Origin: Deltaproteobacteria bacterium
GTDB lineage: Bacteria > Myxococcota_A > Polyangia > Haliangiales > Haliangiaceae
NCBI GenBank assembly: GCA_021413675.1
Contig: JAIOQA010000233.1
Location: 1-64,000, forward strand
Direction: 5' to 3'
DNA length: 64,000 bases
A program made the position numbers and the translations under genes. Below, piece after piece: positions 36,324 through 45,233 of this stretch (the first letter of the stretch is position 1; the number at the start of each line of letters is the position of its first letter). A model generated the notes under the pieces. The model saw only the letters and a program-made list of their open reading frames with translations. It was not told the DNA's origin and ran no database searches.

Positions 36324-37646
36324 TCAGTACAACGGCTCCAGCTGATCCGCGATCGGCTGGCCGACCTCGTCGACGATCAGGTTGCCACGCGCGTCGCGCG
36401 CGGTGCTGCACGCGTACGGCGTCGTGCGGCGCGCGCGCGGCGAGATGAACATCGGCTGGAACAGCCACGTGTCGCCGTGGTTGCTGAGCGCGTTGCACAT
36501 CAGCTGGACCTTGCCGCGGTCGAGCGCGAGCTTGAGCACGGTCGCGTCCTTCACGAACGCGATGTCGGTGTCCGAGTCGCCCGCGGCAAACACCTGGCGC
36601 TGCGACGGATCGGGGTTGAACGCGAGCTGGCTCGCGACCGGCTGGTGGAAGATCACCTTGTTGATCCAGCACCGCTTGCCCTCGTCGAAGGTGATGAGCG
36701 TGTTCTCGCCGTCGGCGACCGGGCCGCAGCCCTCGGTGTCCGCGGTGACCCGGCCGTGCTCCACCAGCTGCCGGATGCCGATCACGTGGTTGCGCGGGAC
36801 GCCGACCAGATCGTCGGCGACCGCCTCGACGACGAGCTGCGGCGACGCGGTCACGATCCACACGTCGAAGCCGTTGTCCTGGAGCACCGAGATGAGCTCC
36901 CGGCTCTGGTCGTAGATCCGGATCCAGCCGTTGTCGGTGAACGAGCCGACCGTGGTGGTCGCCCCGACCGGCGCGTTCAGGCCTTCGGCCATCGCCGCCT
37001 CCGCGAACTCGCGGATCTCGTGCGGCTTGTAGCCCGCCATGATCTGCGCCGTCAGCATGTACGTGTACTCGGCGTAGGGCGTGACCGTCGCGTACTTCCA
37101 CGCCGGCAGGCCCGCGATCGTCTTGCCGTTCAGATACGCGCTGTAGATCTCGTTGGCGCACGGCACGCTGGTGCTCGTCGACAGCGGCTGGCCCGGCTCG
37201 GCGAGGCCACCGCACGCGGCGAGCAGCGCGGCGCGCGCCGCGTCCGACAGGTGCGGGCTGACGTTGGCCCAGTCGCGATCCCGCGGCTGCAGGATCTTGT
37301 CGTGGTTGATCATGTAGAACGTGAACCGATCGCCGGTGTCGTTCTTGGTGATCGTGTTGTCCCAGTCGAGGGTCGCGACCGGCCGGTGGTGCGGATCGTA
37401 GGTCGGGCTGCGCCGGCCGAGCTCCTCGATCATCGCGTTGATGCGCTCGCGGTTGCCCGCGAACCAGCCGGTGGTCTCGAGCACCGGCAGATCGCGCGCG
37501 CAGACCTCCGCCTCGTCGGTGCCCGTCGGCTCGGCGGCATCGACGCAGCCGCCGAACGCCAGGGTCAACATCAGGACCGTGGACAGGCGCCGCCCCGCCG
37601 CCCAGCCACGTCCCCGGCCATCCTCTTCCAGATCGTGATTCAACAT
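36324..37646 (-). CDS. HAD-family phosphatase lipoprotein
   Basis: A 440-residue secreted HAD-superfamily hydrolase. AAGGAG precedes the ATG at 37646. Lipobox-like LAFGGC has Cys34. Motif I is LDWDNTIT (Asp94, Asp96), with the late motif AAGDSDTDIAFVKDA and a Lys between (KVIFHQP), in the order of the phosphoserine phosphatase branch. The large insert between motif I and the rest (about 110-300) is a cap domain. The periplasmic or surface phosphatase would act on an unknown ester. It is expressed on the minus strand with the small membrane protein upstream. Confidence 0.85.
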   Translation of the reverse strand: MLNHDLEEDGRGRGWAAGRRLSTVLMLTLAFGGCVDAAEPTGTDEAEVCARDLPVLETTGWFAGNRERINAMIEELGRRSPTYDPHHRPVATLDWDNTITKNDTGDRFTFYMINHDKILQPRDRDWANVSPHLSDAARAALLAACGGLAEPGQPLSTSTSVPCANEIYSAYLNGKTIAGLPAWKYATVTPYAEYTYMLTAQIMAGYKPHEIREFAEAAMAEGLNAPVGATTTVGSFTDNGWIRIYDQSRELISVLQDNGFDVWIVTASPQLVVEAVADDLVGVPRNHVIGIRQLVEHGRVTADTEGCGPVADGENTLITFDEGKRCWINKVIFHQPVASQLAFNPDPSQRQVFAAGDSDTDIAFVKDATVLKLALDRGKVQLMCNALSNHGDTWLFQPMFISPRARRTTPYACSTARDARGNLIVDEVGQPIADQLEPLY

Positions 37647-37756
37647 GATGCTCTCCTTGTTCCGTTGCGCGGGCCGTCCTTGGCCCACGACGCCACCCTG
37701 GACCTCGCGCACGTGATCCCGCCGTCGCCCCGACGTGAGGCTCGCGTGAAGTCGCG

Positions 37757-38038
37757 CTACCGCCCGCGGCCGCGGGCCGCGAGATCGACGCGCAGGATCG
37801 ATGCGTCCGGCCCATCGGCGTCCGCGCGGGGCTCGCCGGCGGCGCGCAGGACCCCGTGCAGCTGCACGACCGCGGCGACGACGACGGCGACCAGCGCCGC
37901 GGCCTCGAGGCCACCGAGCCACAGCACCGCGACGACGCACGCCCCGCTCAGGGCCGCCCAGGAGGCGCAGGCAGGGGCCACCATCCACCGGTGATACGCG
38001 CGACCCGGTGCCGCCCCCAGGGAGATCCGCGTGAACAA
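37757..38038 (-). CDS. Small membrane protein (two hydrophobic helices)
   Basis: An open frame of 93 residues from a TTG at 38038, or 75 residues from the ATG at 37984. It has two closely spaced hydrophobic stretches (ASWAALSGACVVAVLW and EAAALVAVVVAAVVQLHGVL), then a charged tail. It resembles no family I know. It lies 110 bases upstream of the HAD gene on the same strand. It could be a real small integral membrane protein, but GC-rich DNA also gives such frames by chance. Confidence 0.4.
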   Translation of the reverse strand: MFTRISLGAAPGRAYHRWMVAPACASWAALSGACVVAVLWLGGLEAAALVAVVVAAVVQLHGVLRAAGEPRADADGPDASILRVDLAARGRGR

Positions 38039-38086
38039 CGCGTGAGCCCCTGTGAGCGATCCGGCATTCGGTGATGAGATGGGGCC

Positions 38087-38950
38087 ATGACGACGGGTTG
38101 CCCATGCTGCGGCGGCGCACCATCACGCGGGGTGCTGTGCGCGTCGTGCGGCGAGGGCCTCGCGATCGCCGACGGCCTCGTGCCGGGGCACGTGGCCTCG
38201 CGCGCCCCGGCGAGCGAGGCGATCGCGTGGCTGGTCGATGCGTTCGGCACCCCACACGCCCTGACGGCGACGCGTGCGCTCGTCGGGCGCAAGCCAGACG
38301 CCGACCTGGTCGTGCTCAACGCCTCGGTGTCGCGCGATCACGCGGAGCTGGCGCTGCACGACGGCGGCTGGCTGGTCCGCGATCTCGGCAGTCGCAACGG
38401 CACGACGATCGAGGGCGTGCGCGTGCAGGCGCGGGCTCCGCTGCTCGACCGCGCGCGGGTCCACTTCGGCGACGTCGCGTTCCGGTTCATCGCGCGCGCG
38501 GTCGTGATGCCCGATCGCTCCGCGCGCTCGATCGAGACCGGCCACGCCAGCGCGGGCCCGTTTCGCTACTCGCTCAGCGACGGGCGCGTCGACCTGTGCC
38601 TGGTCGGCTCCAACGCGGTCGGCGAGGATGCCGTCGGCGGCGCCCTGCTCCACCGCGGCCGCGGCGCCGCGACCTGGGCCGAGCTGAGCCTGCCGCCCCT
38701 CGAGTTCCACCTGTTGCGCATGCTGTGCGCGCGCGCGATCGAGGACGGGGCGTCGCCGTCGCGCGCCTGCGTCGGCACCAAGCAGCTCGCCAAGGCGCTG
38801 CCGTTCCAGTCGAGGTACGCGAACGAGGAGAACGTGCGGCAGGTGGTCCGGCGCGTGCGCGCCAGCCTGGTCGAGATCGGCGCGGCCGAGCTGGTCGCGG
38901 CGCAGCCCGGCCGTGGCTACTACGTGACCTGGCCGGTCTTGGCCGGCTGA
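38087..38950 (+). CDS. FHA-domain winged-helix transcriptional regulator
   Basis: A 287-residue cytoplasmic protein. It opens with a small zinc-ribbon-like segment (CPCC at 5-8 and CASC at 18-21). Residues 55-125 form an FHA domain with ALVGRKPDADLVV, SRDHAELALHDGGW and GSRNGTTIEGV. After a linker, residues 180-285 read as a winged-helix DNA-binding domain of the OmpR/Trans_reg_C kind (LSLPPLEFHLLRMLCA; NVRQVVRRVRASL; GRGYYVTW). It would bind a phosphothreonine protein and regulate transcription. Its last 31 bases overlap the end of the convergent membrane kinase gene, a natural candidate partner. Confidence 0.88.
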   Translation: MTTGCPCCGGAPSRGVLCASCGEGLAIADGLVPGHVASRAPASEAIAWLVDAFGTPHALTATRALVGRKPDADLVVLNASVSRDHAELALHDGGWLVRDLGSRNGTTIEGVRVQARAPLLDRARVHFGDVAFRFIARAVVMPDRSARSIETGHASAGPFRYSLSDGRVDLCLVGSNAVGEDAVGGALLHRGRGAATWAELSLPPLEFHLLRMLCARAIEDGASPSRACVGTKQLAKALPFQSRYANEENVRQVVRRVRASLVEIGAAELVAAQPGRGYYVTWPVLAG

Positions 38951-40584
38951 ATCACGGGCTGGATCACCGGGTGGGTCGCCGCGATCCCCACATCGATGTC
39001 CGTGAGCCCGGCGATCTCGCGGGTGATCGTCAGCGGCATCGGCCGCGCCGCCGTCGGTGGGACCGCCGCGCGACGCGCCGCGAACTCGGTCCACCACACC
39101 GAGGCCAGCGTCTCGTCCCACTCGCCGGGCAACGCGCCCAGCCTGGAGCGCAGCGTCTGGGCATCCGCCGGCCGGGCCGCCGGGTCCTTGGCCAGGCAGC
39201 CCAGGATCAGCGCCTCGAGCTCGGCCGGGATCGGGTTGGCGGTGCGCTGGGACGGCGGCGTGGGCACCGCGGTGACGTGCTGCGTGCACACGTGGATGAC
39301 GGTCTTGCCGTCGAAGACATGGTGCCCGGTGAGCAGGAAGTAGCCGACCGCGCCGAGCGCGTACAGATCCGACGCCGGCCCGACGCGCTCGGGGTCGGTG
39401 ACCGCCTCCGGCGACAGATACGCGGGCGTGCCGGCGATGATCTTGGTGCCGGTGTCGTCGGTGGTGTGGGTGATCTCCTTGACCAGCCCGAAGTCGACGA
39501 CCTTCACGACATCGGGCGTGCCGCCGCGCTGACACAGGATCACGTTGGCCGGCTTGATGTCGCGGTGGGTGAGGCCGACGCCGTGCGCCTCCGATAGCGC
39601 GCCACAGACCTGCCGCAGGATGTGGACCACGCGGGGCGCTGGCTGCGGTCCGTCGCCGCGCACCAGCGACTCGAGATCGATCCCGTCGAGGTACTCCATC
39701 GCATAGTAGAAGACGCCGTCGAGCGATCGCCCGTAGTCGTAGACCGCGACGGTGTTCGGGTGGGTGAGCCGGCTCATCGCCTGCACCTCGCGCTCGAACC
39801 GCTTGAGGCTCCGCTGATCGTAGCGATCCGGAGGCAGGAGCTTGACCGCGGTCGGGCGGCGCAGCATCGCGTGGGTCGCCCGGTACACCGCCCCCATGCC
39901 GCCCTCGCCGATCTTCTCCTCGAGCGTGTACTGGCCGAGCTGCATCGCCTCGCTGACCTGGCGCCGCAGGCCGTAGATGAGGCGCGAGCCGGTGGTGGCC
40001 AGGAGCACCGCGACCGCGGCGTACATGATCGTGCCGCCGGTGAGCGGCAACGCCGGCACGTCGAGGCGCTCGGGCAGGAACACGCCCAGCAGCACGCCAC
40101 TGACGATGAGCGGCACGAACGACAGGCCGGTGACGACCGCGGTGCGCGCGCCGCTCGAGGGCACGACGATCGTGCGCGCGAAGATCGTGAACGTGTGCCA
40201 GATGAAGGCGCTGTAGATCGCCGACGGCAGGTCGGACTGGAAGTAGGCCGAGTTGGCGAACTCGACGCCGATGAGGATCACCATCACCGCGTCGAGCCGA
40301 TACAGCCATTCCAGGGACAGCTGGTTGCGGTGCAAGCCGAAGTACCAGATCGACGCGAACACGGCCTGCCCGAACAGCGCGCACTCGAAGACGAAGCCGA
40401 CCTTGGCCGGCCGGATCGACGGCCAGAGGCGATAGAGGCCGATGAGGAACGCGACCAGGATCCAGAAGATCCAGAACATCAGCTTGGAGAACAGCGTCAG
40501 CCGCGCCTGGACGTAGGCCCGCGCCTCGCCGCGACTGCCCGCCGGGCTCCAGGGTGCGAGTCGAACCTTTCCAGGCAGTGCCAT
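38920..40584 (-). CDS. Six-helix membrane Ser/Thr kinase
   Basis: A 554-residue protein. Residues 30-215 contain about six transmembrane helices (for example LMFWIFWILVAFLIGLY, ECALFGQAVFASIWYFGL, MYAAVAVLLATTGSRLI). The kinase domain (about 225-490) has IGEGGMGAVY, AVKLLPPD, HRDIKPANV, DFGLVKE and GTPAYLSPEA, so it is expected to be active. The tail has no other domain. The helices probably form the sensor part. It converges on, and overlaps by 31 bases, the FHA regulator gene. Confidence 0.9.
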   Translation of the reverse strand: MALPGKVRLAPWSPAGSRGEARAYVQARLTLFSKLMFWIFWILVAFLIGLYRLWPSIRPAKVGFVFECALFGQAVFASIWYFGLHRNQLSLEWLYRLDAVMVILIGVEFANSAYFQSDLPSAIYSAFIWHTFTIFARTIVVPSSGARTAVVTGLSFVPLIVSGVLLGVFLPERLDVPALPLTGGTIMYAAVAVLLATTGSRLIYGLRRQVSEAMQLGQYTLEEKIGEGGMGAVYRATHAMLRRPTAVKLLPPDRYDQRSLKRFEREVQAMSRLTHPNTVAVYDYGRSLDGVFYYAMEYLDGIDLESLVRGDGPQPAPRVVHILRQVCGALSEAHGVGLTHRDIKPANVILCQRGGTPDVVKVVDFGLVKEITHTTDDTGTKIIAGTPAYLSPEAVTDPERVGPASDLYALGAVGYFLLTGHHVFDGKTVIHVCTQHVTAVPTPPSQRTANPIPAELEALILGCLAKDPAARPADAQTLRSRLGALPGEWDETLASVWWTEFAARRAAVPPTAARPMPLTITREIAGLTDIDVGIAATHPVIQPVIQPAKTGQVT

Positions 40585-40712
40585 CGAGACGTCCTCTCCG
40601 ATTGTCGCGTGGAAGCGCCGCCGACGGCAAGCGTCGACCGGCGACCGCGGTTCACGCGAACCTCACGTGCCCGCGCTGTCGGGTTCACGCGCCGCGGCCG
40701 CACAACGAGGGC

Positions 40713-41630
40713 ATGCGCACCGGCTTCGCCCTCGTCCTCGTCGCCGCCATCGGCGGTGGCGCTGCGCGGGCCGAGCCGCGACCGGAGCGCCGCCGCGACG
40801 CGACCTGGGGCCAGATCTTCGCCGGCCCGTTCAGCTCGTCGCGGCTCTTCGCGATGCCCGTCGCCGACGTCGTCGGGCCCTATCGCCTGACCCTCAGCGA
40901 GGACGGCAGCCTGTTGCAGGAGACCGGCATCCTGTCCTCCGCGGGCGTGGTCGCGCTCGGCTTCGGCGACCTGGCGCAGCTCGAGTACCGCCACACCACG
41001 GCGATCAGCGTCGGCCACACCCCCGCGCCGGTCCCGGCCGCCGGGGTCCAGGTCAAGCTGCCGCTGCCCGAGGGGATGTACCTGCCGGCGGTCGCGATCG
41101 CGTTCCGGCTCGGCGTGACCCGGCGCGAGCAACTCGCGGCGACCACCGTCGACGAGGCCGTGACCGATCTGTACGTCGTGTCGCGCTTGCACCTGTGGGG
41201 CTGGCTCGCCGGCGTCACCGTGCACGCGGGCGCGCGGGTCTCGCAGGCGCGCATCGGCATCGGCGGCGATCAGGATTTCGGCGCGACCAAGCGCGTGATG
41301 GTCTTGCCCGCCGCCGGCTTCGAGATCGCGATGAACGATCGCACCCGGCTCGTCGGCGAGGCCGGGCTGGCGCCCAGCTTCCGCTACGACGCGACCGCGC
41401 CGAGCCCACCGACGATCGGCAGCGGCCTGCTGGGCCGGCTCGGCGTGCGCTGGCGCATCGCCCCGGCGCTGACCCTCGACGGCAGCATCGGATATCAGCT
41501 CGAGGTCGCGCGCATGCAACCCGCCGCGGGTCTGTCCGCGGTCGTGCAGTGGGACATCCGACTCGGCGCCGAGGTGGTCGTGCCCTGGGGCGCGATCGCG
41601 TGCCGGACCGCCGGGATCTTCTGCGAATAG
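40713..41630 (+). CDS. Exported outer-membrane-type beta-barrel protein
   Basis: A 305-residue protein with signal peptide (about 1-22; LVLVAAIGGGAARA) and an AACGAGGG site before the ATG at 40713. The mature protein alternates polar and hydrophobic residues with many Gly and aromatic ends (YRLTLSEDG, LAQLEYRHTTA, LHLWGWLAGVTVHAGARV), which suggests a beta barrel. Two cysteines lie at the end (IACRTAGIFCE). It is not a known enzyme. It is the first of three consecutive genes of similar kind and probably the promoter-proximal one. Confidence 0.7.
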   Translation: MRTGFALVLVAAIGGGAARAEPRPERRRDATWGQIFAGPFSSSRLFAMPVADVVGPYRLTLSEDGSLLQETGILSSAGVVALGFGDLAQLEYRHTTAISVGHTPAPVPAAGVQVKLPLPEGMYLPAVAIAFRLGVTRREQLAATTVDEAVTDLYVVSRLHLWGWLAGVTVHAGARVSQARIGIGGDQDFGATKRVMVLPAAGFEIAMNDRTRLVGEAGLAPSFRYDATAPSPPTIGSGLLGRLGVRWRIAPALTLDGSIGYQLEVARMQPAAGLSAVVQWDIRLGAEVVVPWGAIACRTAGIFCE

Positions 41631-41661
41631 CGATGTGGCCGCGCGCCACGAGGAGGTCGAC

Positions 41662-42693
41662 ATGAGACGCAAGGACGCAGCAGCGTGGATCATCGCCGCG
41701 GTCACCACCGCGACCCTCACCGGCGTGGCCACGGCGCAGCCGGCCCCACCGGAGCCCGAGCCCGCCGCGCCGCCCGACGCGCCCGCCGCGCCCGCCGGTG
41801 TCGTGGACCCCTACGACGCCAGCGGCACGCCACCGGCAGCCGGCGGCGTCAACGATGCGAGCGCGCCGCCCCCCGTGCCCGTCGCGCCGCCCGCGCCAGT
41901 CGTGGCGCCGCCGCCGACGCCGCGGACACCGCCGCTGCACGTCGAGATGCCGCAGGTGATCAGCGCGCCGAGCGCGCGGCTGTTGCCCGCCGGCGTCCTC
42001 TACTCGCGCAGCGGCCTCGACACCAGCGGCGGCCTGTCGACCGACTGGCGGATCGGGCTCGGCGACGTCGCCGAGTTCGGCCTGGCGGTCTCCGATCTGA
42101 TCCGACAGCGCCACGCGCCGGGCGACGCGCCGACCCGCATCGACGGCTACGCCAACGCGATCTTCAAGATGGGCATCGCCGAGGACCGCCTGTTCCGCGG
42201 CCAGCCCGCGATCGCGCTCGGATTCCGCAAGTCGTTCGAGCGCGCGCCCGATGCGTGGGCCACGCGGGTCGCCGAGCTGCACCTGGTCGCCAGCAAGCGA
42301 CTCGGGTCGAAGGCTTCGGTGCACCTCGGCGGCGTCTTCTGGGACGCCGCGATCAAGCACGACGGCGCGCAGGTGCTCGCGCTGCACGATCGCTCGGTCG
42401 CCGACCAGCTGCGCGCCTTCGGCGGCCTCGAGCTCGAGCCCCTCCCCGACGCCAAGATCCTCGTCGATCTCTACTGGTCGCCGGAGTTCTGCTTCGGCTG
42501 CGTCGATGCCGAGCGCATCCAGCTGCGCCCGCTCCTGTCGTGGGGCGTGCGCTACACCGTGACCCACTGGATGAAGCTCGAGTCCGGAGTCCGGGTTCCG
42601 GACATCGCCAGCGCCAACCTCCTCGACGCGCAGATCTTCGGCCAGCTGGTCCTCACCGACACCCACCTCCACCGCGCGGTCGGCGGGCACTGA
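41662..42693 (+). CDS. Outer-membrane-type protein with Pro-rich N-terminus
   Basis: A 343-residue exported protein; GAGGAGGT precedes the ATG at 41662 and a signal peptide ends near TAQ (residue 26). Residues 27-95 are a Pro/Ala linker of the kind that spans the periplasm. The rest (100-343) is beta-rich with PSARLLPAGVLYSRSG, RIGLGDVAEFGLAVSD and CFGCVDAERIQLRPLLSWG. It shares the arrangement 'LLSWGVRY' and 'SKR..VH.GGVFWDA' with the next gene. No named family recognised. Confidence 0.65.
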   Translation: MRRKDAAAWIIAAVTTATLTGVATAQPAPPEPEPAAPPDAPAAPAGVVDPYDASGTPPAAGGVNDASAPPPVPVAPPAPVVAPPPTPRTPPLHVEMPQVISAPSARLLPAGVLYSRSGLDTSGGLSTDWRIGLGDVAEFGLAVSDLIRQRHAPGDAPTRIDGYANAIFKMGIAEDRLFRGQPAIALGFRKSFERAPDAWATRVAELHLVASKRLGSKASVHLGGVFWDAAIKHDGAQVLALHDRSVADQLRAFGGLELEPLPDAKILVDLYWSPEFCFGCVDAERIQLRPLLSWGVRYTVTHWMKLESGVRVPDIASANLLDAQIFGQLVLTDTHLHRAVGGH

Positions 42694-42700
42694 GGTCGCC

Positions 42701-43447
42701 ATGCCGGCGGCGCGCGCGCTCGTGGTCACGCTGGTGTCGCTCGCGCTCCTGCGCGCCGCGCACGCCCAGGACGCCGCGCCCCGCGGCCCGCGCGTCGTGC
42801 ACGTCCCGACCGCGTGGGTCCTCGGCCGCGACACCGCGTGGGGCCGCGCCGGCGTCGACCATCGCGGCACTGCCATGGTCGATCTGACCGTCGCCCTCGG
42901 CGGCCTCGCCGAGCTCGACGCCGGCCTCGACGATACGATCGCCACCTGTGCATGCCGCGACGGAAGGGCGCTCTCGCCCGCCTCCCTCGCCATGGCCGGC
43001 TTCAAGCTCGGTATCGCGCGCGGCCGCCGCGGCCGGGCCCTCGGCGGAGCCCTCGGCTTCCGCCGCTCCTTCGCCGCGCCCACGGCGGTCGCCGCACTCT
43101 ACGCCGCCGCCTCCGCCGAGCTCCGCGGCCTCCGCGTCCACGCCGGGGTGATGGCCTGGGACGCGCGCGAGGCCGAGGTCACGCGGGCGACCGCGCCGCA
43201 CCTGCGCCCGTTCGCGGCGCTCGAGTGGACCCCAGCCCCGTATCCGCGCACCACCCTCGTCGGCGACCTGTCGTGGCTTCCCGAGCTCGACGGCAATCGC
43301 GTGACCCTGCGCTGGATCGCCGGCTGGGGCGTGCGCTACCAGGCCCTCGCCTGGGGCTCCATCGAGCTCGCCGTGCGCCACCGCGGCGGCGACGACCTCG
43401 GCGGATCGACCGTCCTCGTGCGCGTCAACGGCCGCCTCGGGCGCTGA
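42701..43447 (+). CDS. Paralogue of the preceding outer-membrane-type protein
   Basis: A 248-residue exported protein starting seven bases after the previous stop, with a signal peptide (about 1-22). It matches the previous gene over most of its length in arrangement: VPTAWVLGR.TAWGRAGVD, LAELDAGLDD, AGVMAWDAREAEV, TLRWIAGWGVRYQ. It lacks the Pro-rich linker. The two probably arose by tandem duplication and may form a mixed complex. Confidence 0.65.
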   Translation: MPAARALVVTLVSLALLRAAHAQDAAPRGPRVVHVPTAWVLGRDTAWGRAGVDHRGTAMVDLTVALGGLAELDAGLDDTIATCACRDGRALSPASLAMAGFKLGIARGRRGRALGGALGFRRSFAAPTAVAALYAAASAELRGLRVHAGVMAWDAREAEVTRATAPHLRPFAALEWTPAPYPRTTLVGDLSWLPELDGNRVTLRWIAGWGVRYQALAWGSIELAVRHRGGDDLGGSTVLVRVNGRLGR

Positions 43448-43587
43448 GCCTGCTGCACTCGACGGCACTCGCCGGCAGGATGGGGCGGACAACGCGCACC
43501 CGCACCGCTCCAGCGCCGGCGCGTGGAATAACGGCCGCGCTGGCGCAACCCGCGCCGACGGTTCCTGTCGCTCCTGGAGTTGTCCCG

Positions 43588-44286
43588 ATGAGTCACGGTT
43601 GGTCTTCGCTCTACTTGTTGTCGTCTCGCGCCGTCGCCTTCGCGCTCCTCGCGTCCAGCGTCACCGCCTGCGCCATCGACGCCGACGTCGAGCCAGACGA
43701 TGTCGCCACCACGACCTCGGCGCTCGAGGTCCCGACTGGCCCGGTGACCATCAGCCGCATCACCTCCAACGGAACCGGCTGTCCACTCGGAACGATGAGC
43801 GCCAATGTCAGCGCCGATCGCCAGGCGCTGGTCTTCGCCTTCTCCGAGTTCACCGCCGAGTTCGGACCGGGCATCTCCCCATCGGCTGGCCGGAAGAACT
43901 GCGTCGTCTCGATCGATCTCACCGTGCCCGCCGGCTGGCAGTACTCGCTCAGCTCCGCGTCCCTCCGCGGCTACGTCGACCTCGACACCGGAGGCCGCCT
44001 GTCCCTCACGACGACCGCGTACTTCGCCGGCAGCGGCCTGAGCGGGACCTTCGCCGCAGCCAGGAATGGCCCGCTCGCCCAGGATCTCGTCGCCTCCGAT
44101 CCCACCGCCCTGTCCTCCGCCGGCTGGTCCACGTGCAACGCGGTGCGAGCGATCACGATCAACACCGCCGCGCGCGCATCGAAGGTCTCGGGCAGCTCCC
44201 CGAACGCCACCGGCTTCTTCGGCGGCGACTCCATCGATGGCGAAGTGACTCAGAGCCTCGGCCTAACCTGGCGCCGGTGCCCCTGA
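43588..44286 (+). CDS. DUF4360-type secreted protein
   Basis: A 232-residue exported protein. The ATG at 43588 has a GGAG site and a signal peptide; TAC at the lipobox position (SSVTAC, Cys25) suggests a lipoprotein. The mature part matches the DUF4360 pattern: VTISRITSNGTGCPLGTMSA, LVFAFSEFTAEFGPG, KNCVVSIDLTVPAGWQY and SLRGYVDLD. Homologues are secreted and of unknown role in proteobacteria and fungi. It is the last gene before the composition change. Confidence 0.85.
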   Translation: MSHGWSSLYLLSSRAVAFALLASSVTACAIDADVEPDDVATTTSALEVPTGPVTISRITSNGTGCPLGTMSANVSADRQALVFAFSEFTAEFGPGISPSAGRKNCVVSIDLTVPAGWQYSLSSASLRGYVDLDTGGRLSLTTTAYFAGSGLSGTFAAARNGPLAQDLVASDPTALSSAGWSTCNAVRAITINTAARASKVSGSSPNATGFFGGDSIDGEVTQSLGLTWRRCP

Positions 44287-44666
44287 CAGCGCGGAGGGGG
44301 ACTCGAACCCCATGGAGGGGTGGAAAAGACCTACACGGTTTTCGCCGCCTTGCAAACCTTTCCATGGGTTAGGGTCCTTCTTCGTCCCGCTGACTACACC
44401 CGAAAAGTGCCCACTCCCGAGCCCTCTGCCAAATTTTGGCACGTCAAGATCCCACGCACACTTCTTCGCGAGCCCAGACTGACGTGCTCGGGCGGCCGAG
44501 ACTGCCCAATTCGGCAAGCAGTGCTTTCGGAATACCGAGTTTCGCATCGGGCATCCTCCGTGCGTGCCAGTTCGGCGCCGACGGGCGACCTGGCTGGCGT
44601 TTTCCAGCAGGTTCGGCGGTTCCCCAGATTCGCCAGGCGCTGTCTGGTGAATTGAGTCGCCGTGTC
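44287..44666. other. Gene-free segment at the proposed island border
   Basis: About 380 bases without a convincing gene, visibly richer in A+T than the flanking DNA. It contains a tRNA T-arm-like sequence (44292-44312), an imperfect inverted repeat of about 17 bases (GGACTCGAACCCCATGGA at 44299-44316 and TCCATGGGTTAGGGTCC at 44361-44377), and a palindrome TGCCAAATTTTGGCA (44427-44441). Confidence 0.45.
44292..44312 (-). other. tRNA T-arm-like remnant, possible attachment site
   Basis: On the minus strand the sequence reads GGGGTTCGAGTCCCC followed by CTCCGC. GGGG-TTCGAGT-CCCC has the form of a tRNA T arm. No matching 5' half, anticodon arm or acceptor partner is found in the following 100 bases, and the stem is short, so it is at best a fragment. 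Such 3' tRNA ends are common integration sites. Confidence 0.3.
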
Positions 44667-45233
44667 TCAGACGCCCTGCGGGCGCGTGACGAACGCTTCC
44701 CACTCGCGGGCCGCGATCGCCACCGCCTCGGCTCCGGACGCGGCCGATCGAATCGTCGCCGCGCCATCCGGGCCGAAGCGGGACCGGTGGTCGAGCGCTT
44801 GGCCAGCGAGCGCGGCGCTCCAGCCGGGCACGTCAACGGCGATGATCAGGCGGCGACGCATCCAGGCGTACGCGATCTCGGACAGAGTGCCGGCGCCGCC
44901 ACCGATCGCGACAACGACGTCGGCGTTGGCGACGATGAGGTTCCGGGCGTCGCCGAGACCGGTCGCGATGACGATGTCGACCCACTCGTTGGCGCTGGCG
45001 GGATCTGCCGAGGGCACGACGCCGATCGTGTCGCCATCGCGGTAGCGATCGGACGCATGTGCCCCACGGCAGGCCGCGGCCATGACGCCGCCGAGCCCTC
45101 CCGTGATGACGCGGAAGCCAGCGTCGACCGCGGCGCGCCCAGCTGCGTGTGCCTCGAGGAGCGCAGGGCTGTGCTCCTCGGCACGTGCGTTCCCGACGAC
45201 CGCGAGCAACGGCCGACGACCACGGGGCGTCAC
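44667..45233 (-). CDS. LOG-family (TIGR00725-type) protein
   Basis: A 188-residue Rossmann-like protein of the TIGR00725/LOG group. GTG at 45233 overlaps the stop of the multi-enzyme gene (GTGA). Features are LLAVVGNARAEE, ITGGLGGVMAAACRGAHAS and the nucleotide-binding IGGGAGTLSEIAYAW. LOG proteins hydrolyse nucleotide-linked compounds (cytokinin ribotides in plants), whereas TIGR00725 members have no settled substrate. Coupling to a glycosyltransferase-containing protein suggests a nucleotide-sugar or nucleotide-related role. Confidence 0.82.
   Translation of the reverse strand: MTPRGRRPLLAVVGNARAEEHSPALLEAHAAGRAAVDAGFRVITGGLGGVMAAACRGAHASDRYRDGDTIGVVPSADPASANEWVDIVIATGLGDARNLIVANADVVVAIGGGAGTLSEIAYAWMRRRLIIAVDVPGWSAALAGQALDHRSRFGPDGAATIRSAASGAEAVAIAAREWEAFVTRPQGV

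Noticed and set aside
44292-44380. A complete tRNA gene on the minus strand
   Set aside because: Only the T-arm-like part is present; no D arm, anticodon arm or acceptor pairing could be found.
44427-44447. Palindrome TGCCAAATTTTGGCA and TGGCACG, a possible sigma-54 -24 element
   Set aside because: The expected GC of the -12 element is missing at the right distance, and the LOG gene is on the other strand.
44320-44655. Plus-strand open frame of 111 residues in the border segment
   Set aside because: No family, poor start context, and codon use unlike neighbouring genes; kept as non-coding.
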